Of a DNA stretch of 64,000 nucleotides, positions 1-8,599 are shown piece by piece. The number at the start of each line of letters is the position of its first letter. Position 1 is the first letter of the stretch. Below the pieces are notes generated by a model that was given only the letters and a program-made list of their open reading frames with translations, ran no database searches and was not told the DNA's origin. The DNA comes from UBA7328 sp965247965 (GTDB lineage: Bacteria > Bacteroidota > Bacteroidia > Chitinophagales > Saprospiraceae): contig OZ252053.1 of assembly GCA_965247965.1 (NCBI GenBank), positions 3,534,001 through 3,598,000 of the forward strand, in the 5' to 3' direction. Position numbers and translations under genes: made by a program.

Positions 1-497
1 CCTAAATCAGCATAAAAATTGGATAACTTAAGATTGACTAATTCGGATACGCGCAAACCACTAGCGTAAATAGTTTCCAATATCGAGCGATCTCTCTGCC
101 CTTGGGGATGGCTCAAATCCACCGCTTCAAACATTTTTTCAATTTCTTCATAGGCAAGCACATCGGGGATTTTCCTCCTGAGTTTAGGGCCCTCAAGAAG
201 CTCTGACGGATCGTTTTCGATCAGGTCTTCTATGCGCAAGTAGTTATAGAAGGCTTTAATTCCGGAAAGAATCCTTGCCTGCGAAAAATCCTTGAGATTA
301 AATTTGCTCAACCATTCAAAGAAATTTTCAAGATCGGCAAATGAAATCGCAGTAGGAGATTTTGACTGTAGACGTTCAATGGAATAACCGTGAAGTTTTT
401 CGATGTCCTGCTGATATGCCGAAATGGTATTCGCAGAAAGCGATTTTTCCAATAATAGAAATGCTCTAAATCCTCTTTTTGCGCTTAGCCAATCCAT
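1..497 (-). CDS. xerD: Tyrosine recombinase XerD/XerC, 3' end cut by window edge
   Basis: Read on the minus strand from the ATG at 495-497, an open frame of about 165 codons runs off the left edge. It begins MDWLSAKRGFRAFLLLEK and has the N-terminal core-binding (SAM-like) domain of chromosome-dimer-resolution recombinases, followed by the first catalytic-domain motif GLRVSELVNLK, which carries the first active-site arginine. The HxxR box and the nucleophilic tyrosine would lie beyond the edge. Such enzymes act with their partner at dif to resolve chromosome dimers. XerD is preferred over XerC because this single-copy type is the common one in Bacteroidota, but the two cannot be separated from half a protein. 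A phage-type integrase is less likely given the clean Xer-like N-terminus. Confidence 0.85.
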   Translation of the reverse strand, partial: MDWLSAKRGFRAFLLLEKSLSANTISAYQQDIEKLHGYSIERLQSKSPTAISFADLENFFEWLSKFNLKDFSQARILSGIKAFYNYLRIEDLIENDPSELLEGPKLRRKIPDVLAYEEIEKMFEAVDLSHPQGQRDRSILETIYASGLRVSELVNLKLSNFYADL

Positions 498-553
498 GAC
501 GAAAGTTGTAACAAAAATATATAATAATTATTTATAATATGTTAGATCTTGAG

Positions 554-588
554 AAAGGACGCGACTCCCTGCGCCGCAGGTGTCCTTT
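554..588. repeat. Small palindromic repeat (nested hairpin)
   Basis: Outer arms AAAGGAC (554-560) and GTCCTTT (582-588) enclose inner arms CCTGC (568-572) and GCAGG (576-580). The right side contains GCAGGTGTCCTT (577-588), whose exact reverse complement AAGGACACCTGC recurs at 2352-2363, on the other side of the neighbouring glutamate-synthase-like gene. It lies between the divergent xerD and 694 genes, so it could be a REP-like element or part of a control region. Confidence 0.5.
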
Positions 589-693
589 TGGGAAAGAAAT
601 CGCCTCCTTTGGCTGTTTCATAGAATCCGCAAATTAAAATCCTCTTTAAAGACTCATTTTCACCTTATTTTAGACGTCAAACATTGAAGATTT

Positions 694-2310
694 ATGCGAA
701 GAACGATACTGACCAGCAGCGCAATACTCATCGCCACCTTGCTCCTACTTGCATATTTTTTCGGAAATTTTTTTTGGATAGTGCTAACCGCAGCAAGCCC
801 TTTCCTTCTTATTGTCTTTTGGGATTCATTTCAAAAGGACCACACCATATTGCGCAATTTCCCGCTGGTCGGGAGATCGCGTTACATAGCCGAATGGATG
901 CGGCCCAAGCTGCACCAGTACTTTGTGGAAACAGATACGGAAGGCCGCCCGATCCCTCGTATTTTCCGATCGATAGTCTATCAACGCGCTAAACAAGAAT
1001 TAGACACTTCTCCTTTGGGCACTTTATTCGATGTCTACGAAGAAGGGCACGAGTGGATGAGTCACAGTATTGCTGCTTTGGATCCTCATAAATTAGATCA
1101 GGATCCGAGGATTATTATCGGTGGCCCGGATTGCGCTCAGCCATATTCGTCCAGTATATTTAATATTTCGGCCATGAGTTTCGGTTCGTTAAGTCAAAAT
1201 GCAATATTGGCTTTAAATGGAGGAGCAAAACTAGGCGGATTTGCACATAATACCGGAGAGGGCGGAATATCACCATATCACTTTGCTGAAGCAGGTGATC
1301 TCATTTATCAGATCGGTACGGGATATTTCGGATGTAGAAATGAAGAAGGTGGATTTTCTGAAGAGAGTTATTTAAAATTAGCATCCGATGAACGCGTAAA
1401 AATGATAGAACTCAAACTGTCGCAAGGTGCCAAGCCTGGCCACGGAGGCATCCTTCCTGCGGGAAAGGTGACAGAAGAAATAGCCCAAATCAGAAATATC
1501 GAAATGGGGAAGGATGTCATTTCGCCCCCATTTCACAAAGAATTTTCTACACCAATTGGCCTTTTACAATTCATTAAAAAATTACGGGATTTGTCCGAAG
1601 GGAAACCGATAGGGTTTAAGTTATGCGTGGGGCGGGAATGCGAATTTCTAGCCATTTGCAAAGCGATGATCAAGACAGGAATAAAGCCCGATTTTATTTC
1701 GGTCGATGGTGCCGAAGGGGGCACTGGAGCAGCGCCTTTGGAGTTTGCCAATTTTGTCGGTACTCCATTTAGGGAAGGACTTGCTTTTGTTTTTGATGCA
1801 TTGGTTGGCTTTGACCTTCAGAAGGACATTAAGATAATTGCTTCGGGAAAGATCATAACAGGATTTCATATTTATCGCGCTATGGCTCTGGGAGCTGATG
1901 TATGCTATAGTGCTCGAGGCATGATGCTTGCATTGGGCTGTATACAGGCGCTTGAATGCAATAAGAATACTTGTCCTACAGGAGTCACGACTCAAAATAA
2001 ATCCTTGATGAATGGTTTAGTGGTAAGTGATAAAAGGCACCGAGTAGCGAATTACCACCACGAAACGGTCATCTCATTTGTAGAATTAATGGCTGCCGCG
2101 GGTATTTCCGAGTTACACCAGATAGACAGATCACGCGTATTTCGACGTATAGAGATGAATATGACTCAGCGATATGATACCATTTACCCATATATTACCA
2201 AAGGATGCCTTTTGGAAGAAAAAATTATCCCGCCCGGCTGGCAAGCCGATATGGCCATGGCGACAGCCGAATCATTCGAACCGAGGTACATCGAGGCCTT
2301 AGAAAATTGA
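694..2310 (+). CDS. FMN-binding glutamate synthase domain protein, membrane-anchored
   Basis: This 538-residue protein has two N-terminal hydrophobic segments (about residues 7-45), then a full glutamate-synthase FMN/Fe-S barrel (about 80-530). Visible signatures are the glycine-rich GAKPGHGGILP stretch, the FMN-site run SVDGAEGGTGAAP, and a 3Fe-4S cysteine pattern C416-x5-C422-x4-C427 in GCIQALECNKNTCPTGV. There is no glutamine amidotransferase domain, so it is not a stand-alone GOGAT large subunit. The family (COG0069-type stand-alone domain) is common in Bacteroidota, but its physiological substrate is not established. An ammonia- or ferredoxin-dependent flavoenzyme is an inference. It is monocistronic, flanked by xerD (divergent) and recQ. 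Confidence 0.85.
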   Translation: MRRTILTSSAILIATLLLLAYFFGNFFWIVLTAASPFLLIVFWDSFQKDHTILRNFPLVGRSRYIAEWMRPKLHQYFVETDTEGRPIPRIFRSIVYQRAKQELDTSPLGTLFDVYEEGHEWMSHSIAALDPHKLDQDPRIIIGGPDCAQPYSSSIFNISAMSFGSLSQNAILALNGGAKLGGFAHNTGEGGISPYHFAEAGDLIYQIGTGYFGCRNEEGGFSEESYLKLASDERVKMIELKLSQGAKPGHGGILPAGKVTEEIAQIRNIEMGKDVISPPFHKEFSTPIGLLQFIKKLRDLSEGKPIGFKLCVGRECEFLAICKAMIKTGIKPDFISVDGAEGGTGAAPLEFANFVGTPFREGLAFVFDALVGFDLQKDIKIIASGKIITGFHIYRAMALGADVCYSARGMMLALGCIQALECNKNTCPTGVTTQNKSLMNGLVVSDKRHRVANYHHETVISFVELMAAAGISELHQIDRSRVFRRIEMNMTQRYDTIYPYITKGCLLEEKIIPPGWQADMAMATAESFEPRYIEALEN

Positions 2311-2351
2311 CATAGATATATTAGAAATTTTCTGCGTATGCAGAATTTTAT

Positions 2352-2363
2352 AAGGACACCTGC
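2352..2363. repeat. 12-bp inverted copy of the 577-588 repeat
   Basis: AAGGACACCTGC is the exact reverse complement of 577-588, so the gene at 694-2310 is bracketed by an inverted pair. Here the rest of the hairpin is degenerate. Confidence 0.4.
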
Positions 2364-2413
2364 CTGGACAAAGATGTCTTTTAGAATTTAATTCTAGAAA
2401 ATCTTATTTGAGG

Positions 2414-2444
2414 TTGTTTTTGTTAATTCTATTATTTATATTCG
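2414..2444 (+). promoter_or_regulatory. Putative Bacteroidota-type promoter for recQ-aroQ
   Basis: TTG at 2414-2416 is separated by 20 nt from TATATTCG at 2437-2444, one mismatch from the Bacteroidota -7 box TAnnTTTG. The predicted leader is about 90 nt and contains a small perfect hairpin (TAGAAAC/GTTTCTA, 2454-2475). Confidence 0.4.
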
Positions 2445-2540
2445 TAGGCGCTTTAGAAACAGCCAAATGTTTCTAATTCCAAACCCACGCGGAAAACAAT
2501 TAGCGATCATTCTAATTTACAACTTTTTTGAATAATAAGG

Positions 2541-4742
2541 ATGGAAAATGCTATTGCGGACATCTACACCGCACTGAATGACTACTTTGGATTTGACTCA
2601 TTCAAAGATCAGCAGGAAGCTATAATCAAAAGTGTACTCGAGAGTAAGGACACTCTGGTAATCATGCCAACAGGTGGTGGTAAATCTCTCTGTTACCAAT
2701 TACCCGCTTTGATGACCGCAGGTACTGCGATAATCATTTCGCCTCTTATCGCCTTAATGAAAAACCAGGTAGATTCGATTCGAGGATTTTCCGAAAATGA
2801 GGATATCGCTCACTTTCTGAATTCATCACTGAATAAAACTCAGATCACTAAGGTCAAAAACGATATCGAAAGCGGAATTACAAAGCTTCTTTACGTAGCT
2901 CCGGAATCTTTGGTCAAAGAAGAAAATATCCTGTTTTTCAAATCTGTTGATGTTTCTTTTGTGGCCATTGATGAGGCACATTGCATATCCGAATGGGGAC
3001 ATGATTTCAGGCCTGAATACCGAAAAATCAGAGGAATGGTCAGTGAAATAAATGAAGATATTCCCTTAATGGCTCTTACAGCAACAGCAACACCAAAGGT
3101 GCGAGCGGATATCATCAAAACTCTGAATCTTAGAGAGGTTGACATCTTTATTTCATCATTTAATCGTCCAAACCTCTACTACGAGGTTCGACCTAAAATC
3201 TCAAAAGATCAGACAATAAAGGAAATCGTGCAAATCATCAGAGGATTCCCGAAACAATCGGGAATTATATACGTGCAAGCGCGGAAGACCACTGAGGAAA
3301 TAGCAGAAGTTCTCAACATTAATGAAATCAATGCCGCACCTTATCATGCCGGCCTTGATAGCAAAACGAGATCCCAAGTCCAGGACGATTTTCTTTCAGA
3401 AAATGTGAATGTCATTGTAGCTACCATTGCGTTTGGCATGGGGATCGACAAGCCGGATGTGCGATTTGTGATTCACTACGACATCCCCAAAAGTATAGAA
3501 AATTACTACCAGGAAACCGGTAGAGCGGGAAGGGATGGCTTGACTGGAAAATGCTTTGCATTCTATGCCCACAAGGATATACTGAAGCTGGAAAAGTTTC
3601 TAAAAGACAAATCGGTATCAGAAAGAGAATTGAGTGTTCAGCTCATGGAAGAAGTCATAGCCTACACGGAGACAGCAGAATGTCGCAGACAATTCTTACT
3701 GCATTACTTCGGAGAGGAATCCGGCCCTTGCAGCGGTCCGATGTGCGACAATTGTGCCAATCCAAAAGAAAAAGTAGATGCGGGTCAAGACCTAAAAAAG
3801 ACCGCCGAATTGATCCTCGAACTTAAAGAAGGTTATGGTGTTAAATTTCTGGCAGATTTCATAAAGGGTGTTAAAAATCAGGAAATAAAAGCTTTCAGAT
3901 ACGATAGTCACAAGGATTTCGGCTTTGGATCGGACAAGGAACAATTGTATTGGCATTCTCTAATAAGGCAGGGAATTTTAAAATCCTATTTGCGAAAAGA
4001 CATTGAACAATATGGTTTGATCAAGGTAACCAAAAAAGGCCATGAGTTTTTGAAAAATCCCACGGGATTTGAAATGAGTTTGAATCATGATTATTCAAAT
4101 CAGGCTGGTAATGGTGTAACTACTTCCGGAGATGCCCAGGGAGCCGCCCTTGACGAAACTTTATTCGCTGTGCTCAAAGATCTGTGCAAGCGCGAAGCCA
4201 AGCGCCATAATGTAAAATATTACTTCATTTTCATGGATCCGGCACTGCAGGAAATGGCCACCTACTATCCCACTACCAAGGAAGAAATGCTAAGAATCCC
4301 GGCTATTAATAAAGCCAAAATGGAGAAATACAGCCAGCCCTTCATGGAATTGATACAACGTTATGTCGAAGAAAATGAAATCGACAAACAAGAATTTTTA
4401 GTTATAAAACAAGTAGCTAATAAGTCAAAAAACAAAGTAGCGCTCATTCAAGGTATAGACAGAAAACTCCCATTGGAAGATATAGCTCATTCCGCTAAAG
4501 TCAGTGTACCGCAACTGTTGGAAGAAATGAACATGATGGTTTGTTCGGGTACTCGACTTGATATCAATTACTACCTGGAAGAACATCTCGACGAAGATAT
4601 CGTAGAAGAAATCACCGAATATTTTGAAGAGGCAGATACGGAATCTATCGATAAAGCTTTCGAAGAACTCAACGAGGAAGACATTACTCGCGAAGAGATC
4701 ATGATGGTGCGAATCAAGTACTTATCGGAAGTAGCTTTATAA
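2541..4742 (+). CDS. recQ: ATP-dependent DNA helicase RecQ
   Basis: This 733-residue superfamily 2 helicase acts 3'-to-5' in recombination and fork repair. In order there is Walker A in MPTGGGKSLCYQLP (about residues 44-57), the DEAH box in AIDEAHCISEWGHDFRP, motif III ALTATAT, motif V ATIAFGMGIDKPDVR, and motif VI QETGRAGRDG. The zinc-binding cysteines follow (CRRQ...CSGPMCDNC), then the winged-helix RQC region and a C-terminal HRDC domain near residues 540-610. The 120-residue tail after HRDC, rich in acidic residues, is typical of Bacteroidota RecQ1. The aroQ start lies 7 nt downstream, so the two are probably co-transcribed. All catalytic motifs are intact. Confidence 0.97.
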   Translation: MENAIADIYTALNDYFGFDSFKDQQEAIIKSVLESKDTLVIMPTGGGKSLCYQLPALMTAGTAIIISPLIALMKNQVDSIRGFSENEDIAHFLNSSLNKTQITKVKNDIESGITKLLYVAPESLVKEENILFFKSVDVSFVAIDEAHCISEWGHDFRPEYRKIRGMVSEINEDIPLMALTATATPKVRADIIKTLNLREVDIFISSFNRPNLYYEVRPKISKDQTIKEIVQIIRGFPKQSGIIYVQARKTTEEIAEVLNINEINAAPYHAGLDSKTRSQVQDDFLSENVNVIVATIAFGMGIDKPDVRFVIHYDIPKSIENYYQETGRAGRDGLTGKCFAFYAHKDILKLEKFLKDKSVSERELSVQLMEEVIAYTETAECRRQFLLHYFGEESGPCSGPMCDNCANPKEKVDAGQDLKKTAELILELKEGYGVKFLADFIKGVKNQEIKAFRYDSHKDFGFGSDKEQLYWHSLIRQGILKSYLRKDIEQYGLIKVTKKGHEFLKNPTGFEMSLNHDYSNQAGNGVTTSGDAQGAALDETLFAVLKDLCKREAKRHNVKYYFIFMDPALQEMATYYPTTKEEMLRIPAINKAKMEKYSQPFMELIQRYVEENEIDKQEFLVIKQVANKSKNKVALIQGIDRKLPLEDIAHSAKVSVPQLLEEMNMMVCSGTRLDINYYLEEHLDEDIVEEITEYFEEADTESIDKAFEELNEEDITREEIMMVRIKYLSEVAL

Positions 4743-4749
4743 TAATAAA

Positions 4750-5187
4750 GTGGCGAAAAAGAAAATACTAATTATCAACGGCCCTAATCTCAACCTAGTG
4801 GGAATACGAGAACCTGAAATCTACGGCAACCAAACTTTCGAGGAATATTTTGCAACTCTTAAGAAAAACCATGCGAATATTGATCTAGAATATTATCAAT
4901 CCAATCATGAAGGCAGCATAATAGATAAACTGCATGAAGTAGGATTTTCACATGACGGTATTATTTTAAATGCGGGCGGTTATACCCACACTTCTATCGC
5001 TATCGCCGATGCTATAAAAGGTATCGAAACTCCAGTAGCCGAGGTGCATATATCAAATATTTATGAGCGCGAACCATTCCGGCATCATTCCTATATCAAG
5101 TCCGTATGCGTGAAATCCATTGTAGGGAAAGGATTAATCGGATACGACGAGGCGATTAAATTTTTATTTGAAAACAAGGACCGTTAG
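4750..5187 (+). CDS. aroQ: Type II 3-dehydroquinate dehydratase
   Basis: This 145-residue enzyme dehydrates 3-dehydroquinate to 3-dehydroshikimate in the shikimate pathway, usually as a dodecamer in the cytoplasm. Family motifs are clear: NGPNLNLVGIREPEIYG with the catalytic tyrosine at the end, NAGGYTHTSIAI for substrate binding, and EVHISNIYEREPFRHHS with the catalytic histidine. Translation starts at a GTG 7 nt after the recQ stop, giving the usual MAKKKILIINGPNLN beginning. Length and residues are normal for the family. Confidence 0.96.
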   Translation: MAKKKILIINGPNLNLVGIREPEIYGNQTFEEYFATLKKNHANIDLEYYQSNHEGSIIDKLHEVGFSHDGIILNAGGYTHTSIAIADAIKGIETPVAEVHISNIYEREPFRHHSYIKSVCVKSIVGKGLIGYDEAIKFLFENKDR

Positions 5188-5196
5188 TTACCTTTG

Positions 5197-5700
5197 TTAG
5201 TCTACCGAAAATCGTAAATCTAATATTCGAAAGCGGTGTGTTTTATTGTTGGTATATATTTTATCACCGCCAAACTTTTCGATAAAATATCCCGAACCTA
5301 TTGATCCTAATCCAATACTGATATTTTGAGCATCAAGTGTTGTTTCATCACGCAGATTTGCTAGATCTGCGAGACCTCCGATAACAAGCCAGGATGCACC
5401 AAAACCTTTTAACAGCCAGGCGAAAGCTTCACCAGTGCCGTTTCGGATTTTGATCTTGGAAATTTCTTTTAGGGTCAAAAATGTATGATCGAATACAATA
5501 GTTTGGCTTTCATATATTATTTCCTTTATTGTTCCCGTTTGCCATTGATCAGAATGAGCTGGCGCTTTAAAAGAAAGCATGATACCTGGGCCGAGTTTGA
5601 TCCTTTCCGTACTGTTAATTTTTTCAATTTGCAAGTAAAGCTGGGCAGAAGAAGGAAAAGGGCAGAGGAGGAGTATCAAGTTCAATAAAAAAAATTTCAA
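5197..5700 (-). CDS. Secreted or periplasmic protein of unknown function
   Basis: This 167-residue protein has an N-terminal signal peptide (KFFLLNLILLLCPFPSSAQ). The rest is predicted soluble, except for a moderately hydrophobic stretch near residues 95-113 (WLLKGFGASWLVIGGLADL). I do not recognise the family. The start is a TTG that overlaps the rnpA stop (TTGA), so translation is probably coupled to rnpA. This is where yidD sits in many bacteria, but the sequence is not YidD (no hydrophobic-Cys YidD signature). It is probably a real gene, given the signal peptide and tight coupling. Confidence 0.7.
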   Translation of the reverse strand: MKFFLLNLILLLCPFPSSAQLYLQIEKINSTERIKLGPGIMLSFKAPAHSDQWQTGTIKEIIYESQTIVFDHTFLTLKEISKIKIRNGTGEAFAWLLKGFGASWLVIGGLADLANLRDETTLDAQNISIGLGSIGSGYFIEKFGGDKIYTNNKTHRFRILDLRFSVD

Positions 5701-6134
5701 GGCTGAATTTTTTTTGCCAATTTATGCAACATAGCCTTCGTTGCTTCTTCGATGCTAGAGTATAAAGGTTCTTCTTTCCCAATGTACAAAAATAGTACTG
5801 CATAGGTCTTGTCCCTTTCGGTCAGTTGATCATATAGAATGTATTTATTCTTTCTATAAGACTCTCGTATCAATCGTTTTATACGATTCCTTTGGATCGC
5901 TTTCTTAAAGGTTTTTCTCGACGTCGACACTCCGAATAATACGGGTGATTCCTTTTTACTCAGCTGTTTGTATATAGCAATAAAAGGATAGAGTTTAACA
6001 GCATTTCTTTCACGGAATAATGCCTCGATCAATTTCTTGCCCTTGAGTCTTTCTTTACCGGATAATGAAAATTGAGAAGATCGGTTGGAGGCAGTGGGCT
6101 CAAGCTCACTGTTCGGCCCAGTGTCTCGGCCCAT
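5697..6134 (-). CDS. rnpA: Ribonuclease P protein component
   Basis: This 145-residue basic protein is the protein subunit of RNase P, which trims tRNA 5' leaders together with the RnpB RNA. The core starts at SLSGKERLKGKKLIEALF and contains the conserved RNR box in FKKAIQRNRIKRLIRES. An N-terminal extension of about 20 residues precedes the usual start. Because the ATG at 6132-6134 is only 1 nt from the rpmH stop, the extension may be real or the start may be later. It is in the classical rpmH-rnpA order. Confidence 0.95.
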   Translation of the reverse strand: MGRDTGPNSELEPTASNRSSQFSLSGKERLKGKKLIEALFRERNAVKLYPFIAIYKQLSKKESPVLFGVSTSRKTFKKAIQRNRIKRLIRESYRKNKYILYDQLTERDKTYAVLFLYIGKEEPLYSSIEEATKAMLHKLAKKIQP

Positions 6135-6136
6135 TG

Positions 6137-6292
6137 TTACTTCACACGCATTTCGTCAGATACGGATAGACGTATGCGACCTTTAGCTCGCCTATACGAC
6201 AAAACTCTTCTACCATTCTTAGTGCTCATGCGGCTTCTGAATCCGTGCTTATTGGCTCTTTTTCTTCTTGATGGCTGAAAGGTCCGCTTCAT
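6137..6292 (-). CDS. rpmH: 50S ribosomal protein L34
   Basis: A 51-codon frame runs from the ATG at 6290-6292 to the stop at 6137-6139. The product begins MKRTFQPSRRKRANKHGFRS and continues with MSTKNGRRVLSYRRAKGR, unmistakably L34. It lies directly upstream of rnpA with a 2-nt gap, the near-universal arrangement. A strong promoter match lies just upstream (6324-6354). Confidence 0.97.
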   Translation of the reverse strand: MKRTFQPSRRKRANKHGFRSRMSTKNGRRVLSYRRAKGRIRLSVSDEMRVK

Positions 6293-6323
6293 AGTTTTCT
6301 TTCACTTATTTGCAAACTGGCTG

Positions 6324-6354
6324 CAAATCTAGATTTTCTTTAGTATTCTGGCAA
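6324..6354 (-). promoter_or_regulatory. Promoter of rpmH-rnpA
   Basis: On the minus strand TTG (6354-6352) is followed after 20 nt by TAGATTTG (6331-6324), a full match to the Bacteroidota TAnnTTTG -7 box. Transcription would start near 6317, about 25 nt before the rpmH ATG. Confidence 0.6.
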
Positions 6355-6391
6355 TACGAATTGATTAATGAATTTCAAGCATTTGTATCTT

Positions 6392-6561
6392 ACTAGTGCA
6401 TCAGAAACGAAATATAACACCCCTTATACTTGTTCTTTTTCACCTGTATTTCGTTGAAGAACCCTTCATTTGGCTAAGGCCAAAATCAGGAACCTTCGCC
6501 TCATTCAGGTAAAAAATAACTTCGTCTAAGGGGCATTTTACTTAGTTCCTGATGCACTAGT
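6392..6561. mobile_element. CTAGTGC repeat, unit A (MITE-like, ~170 bp)
   Basis: The left end ACTAGTGCATCAGAAACGAA and right end TTAGTTCCTGATGCACTAGT are inverted repeats with two or three mismatches. There is no coding potential of note. The interior is homologous to unit C (shared TACTTGTTCTTTT near the left and AATAACTT.GTCTAA near the right). It abuts unit B through the palindrome GCACTAGTGC. Confidence 0.65.
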
Positions 6562-6723
6562 GCTTTGTAAAGTAAGTTCTTCTGAATTATGGGGAGCAGA
6601 TTTTGAGTCAGATCGCGGCGCAAAACGCAGCCATAGCCAAAGCTACGGCGAGGCTTTGAAACAAAGAGCTGGCTCAAAAGATGCCGCCATAAGCTGTAGA
6701 AATTTACTTTACAGAGCACTAGT
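6556..6723. mobile_element. CTAGTGC repeat, unit B (different interior, ~168 bp)
   Basis: The left end ACTAGTGCTTTGTAAAGTAA and right end TTACTTTACAGAGCACTAGT match as inverted repeats at 19 of 20 positions. Weaker pairing continues inward to ATTATGG/CCATAAG. The interior is not homologous to A or C. It shares the CACTAGTG junction bases with both neighbours. Confidence 0.65.
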
Positions 6724-6886
6724 GCCTCAGAAACGAAATACCTACACATTTATACTTGTTCTTTTCCTTCTGCTCATCGTTGGAAAAATCCTCATTATGC
6801 TTTGGCATAACTCCGGCTTTCCCGCCTCGATCAGAAGAAAAATAACTTTGTCTAAATATGCATTTACTTAGTTTCTGACGCACTAG
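6718..6886. mobile_element. CTAGTGC repeat, unit C (~169 bp), overlaps the rho stop
   Basis: The left end ACTAGTGCCTCAGAAACGAA and right end TTAGTTTCTGACGCACTAG are inverted repeats. The rho stop codon (6883-6885) is formed by the CTAG of the right terminus, so the element sits exactly at the end of rho. Confidence 0.65.
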
Positions 6887-8406
6887 CTATTCATCCCAAC
6901 AAGGAATTCTTCATTGGTCTGAGTGCCTATCATTTGCTTGCGCAAAAACTGCATCGCTTCATCCGGTTTCATATCTGCCAGGTGATTTCTCAAGACGTGC
7001 ATTCTCGTAAGTATACCTTCGTCAAGAAGCAATTCTTCCCTTCTTGTACTGGATCTTGGAAGGTCGATGGCTGGATAAATGCGCTTATTGGCTAACGTTC
7101 TATCCAGTTGCAACTCCATATTACCGGTGCCTTTGAATTCTTCGAAGATCACATCGTCCATTTTCGATCCGGTCTCAGTAAGGGCGGTTGCAAGTATGGT
7201 CAGTGAGCCGCCATTTTCGATCTTACGGGCTGCACCAAAGAATTTTTTGGGCTTTTGCAAAGCATTGGCCTCCACGCCTCCCGATAACACTTTTCCGCTG
7301 GATGGTGCCACGGTATTATAAGCTCGCGCCAACCGCGTTATGGAATCGAGCAATACTACCACATCATGCCCGCATTCGACCATTCGCTTTGCCTTCTCTA
7401 TAGCTATATCCGCTACGCGCACATGATTGGATGCAGGTTCGTCAAATGTCGATGCTACGACTTCACCTCTTACACTGCGCTTCATGTCTGTGACCTCTTC
7501 GGGCCGTTCGTCGATGAGTAAGACGATGAGATAGCATTCGGGGTGATTGTCGGCTATAGCATTTGCTATATCCTTGAGAAGAAATGTCTTACCCGTCTTA
7601 GGTTGTGATACGATCAGACCTCTTTGGCCCTTGCCGATCGGAGCGAATAGATCGATCATTCTATTGCCATAGTCCTTACCGAGAGGATGCGAAGCAAGTT
7701 TAAATTTTTCTTCGGGAAATAATGGCGTCAGGTACTCAAATGGGATCCTGTCCCTGATAGAGGCCGGTTCCAGTCCGTTTATCCCGGACACTTTAAGCAA
7801 AGCAAAATATTTTTCACCTTCTTTCGGCGGACGTATAGCTCCTTGGACCAGGTCACCGGTCTTAAGTCCGAACAATTTGATCTGTGACGGAGAGACATAT
7901 ATATCATCCGGAGAGGTCAGGTAGTTATAATCGGCAGAACGCAAAAATCCGTAACCGTCCGACATCATCTCTAGAATACCTTCACCTTCGATGATGCCAT
8001 CTATGTCCACTATGAATTTCCTAGGTTTTTCCTCGACTCGTTCATTTGTTTCTTCTTCATTTTTTGGCCTTCTGCTTTGTCTAGTTCTGGTTTCGCCATC
8101 TGTGGACTCGGGCTCCTTGTCCTTTTCGATTTCTTCAGCCTTGGCAATCTCATCTTGAACATCCCTGCCTTGAATATCCCTTCCGTTATCTTCGCTCTTG
8201 GTCTCCGCTTCATCTTTAGACATTTCGGCGTTCGCTTGATCATTTGATTGTGCAGAAGGATTGTTTTCAGTCAAAGCCTGCTCATCAAGAATTTTATAAA
8301 TCAGCTCTTGTTTACTTAATCTTTTATAACCCTTTAAACTCAATGTTTCGGCTAAATCTCTTAACTCAGGCACCAACATTTCGTTCAGCCTTAAAATATC
8401 GTACAT
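6883..8406 (-). CDS. rho: Transcription termination factor Rho
   Basis: This 507-residue hexameric RNA-dependent ATPase ends untranslated transcripts. It has the N-terminal Rho-N helical domain (about residues 1-45), then roughly 85 residues of low-complexity charged linker rich in E, K, D, N, Q and R. The cold-shock RNA-binding domain follows (IDGIIEGEGILEMMSDGYGFLR). The ATPase domain has Walker A in SQPKTGKTFLLKD and Walker B in VVVLLDSITRLARAYN, with the Q- and R-loop region GVEANALQKPKKFFGAARK. Such linkers are known for Bacteroidota Rho. The last residues are encoded next to repeat unit C, which supplies the stop. Upstream is a 437-bp gene-free stretch, long enough for an autoregulatory leader. 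Confidence 0.97.
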   Translation of the reverse strand: MYDILRLNEMLVPELRDLAETLSLKGYKRLSKQELIYKILDEQALTENNPSAQSNDQANAEMSKDEAETKSEDNGRDIQGRDVQDEIAKAEEIEKDKEPESTDGETRTRQSRRPKNEEETNERVEEKPRKFIVDIDGIIEGEGILEMMSDGYGFLRSADYNYLTSPDDIYVSPSQIKLFGLKTGDLVQGAIRPPKEGEKYFALLKVSGINGLEPASIRDRIPFEYLTPLFPEEKFKLASHPLGKDYGNRMIDLFAPIGKGQRGLIVSQPKTGKTFLLKDIANAIADNHPECYLIVLLIDERPEEVTDMKRSVRGEVVASTFDEPASNHVRVADIAIEKAKRMVECGHDVVVLLDSITRLARAYNTVAPSSGKVLSGGVEANALQKPKKFFGAARKIENGGSLTILATALTETGSKMDDVIFEEFKGTGNMELQLDRTLANKRIYPAIDLPRSSTRREELLLDEGILTRMHVLRNHLADMKPDEAMQFLRKQMIGTQTNEEFLVGMNS

Positions 8407-8599
8407 AATATTATGATTATCAGATCACTAAAAAATCAATGGTACATTATTCCCTATGTAGCTACTCCGTGAAGGAATCTAATGTCTAATTTTGATTAGG
8501 AATCGAGGTGTGGAGTAGAAATTGTAGCGCAAAAGTACATTTTAATTTGCATTAAAGAAAGACTTGGTAAATAATTGTTTTAATTCGCCTTCCTTACAG
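8407..8599. other. Gene-free region upstream of rho and serS (left part)
   Basis: This is AT-rich and without a convincing open frame. It contains one extra copy of the core CCGTGAAGGA (8467-8476), also found in the terminal repeats of the adjacent element. On the minus strand TACTTTTG (8537-8530) fits a -7 box for rho, but no matching -33 TTG is seen. Confidence 0.35.

Noticed and set aside
6560..6871. A 103-codon open frame in the CTAGTGC repeat array
   Set aside because: It lies wholly inside repeat units B and C, has a composition unlike neighbours and no recognisable domain.
6392..6886. Possible CRISPR array
   Set aside because: Only three units of about 168 bp, with inverted ends and homologous interiors. 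There are no short direct repeats with unique spacers and no cas genes.
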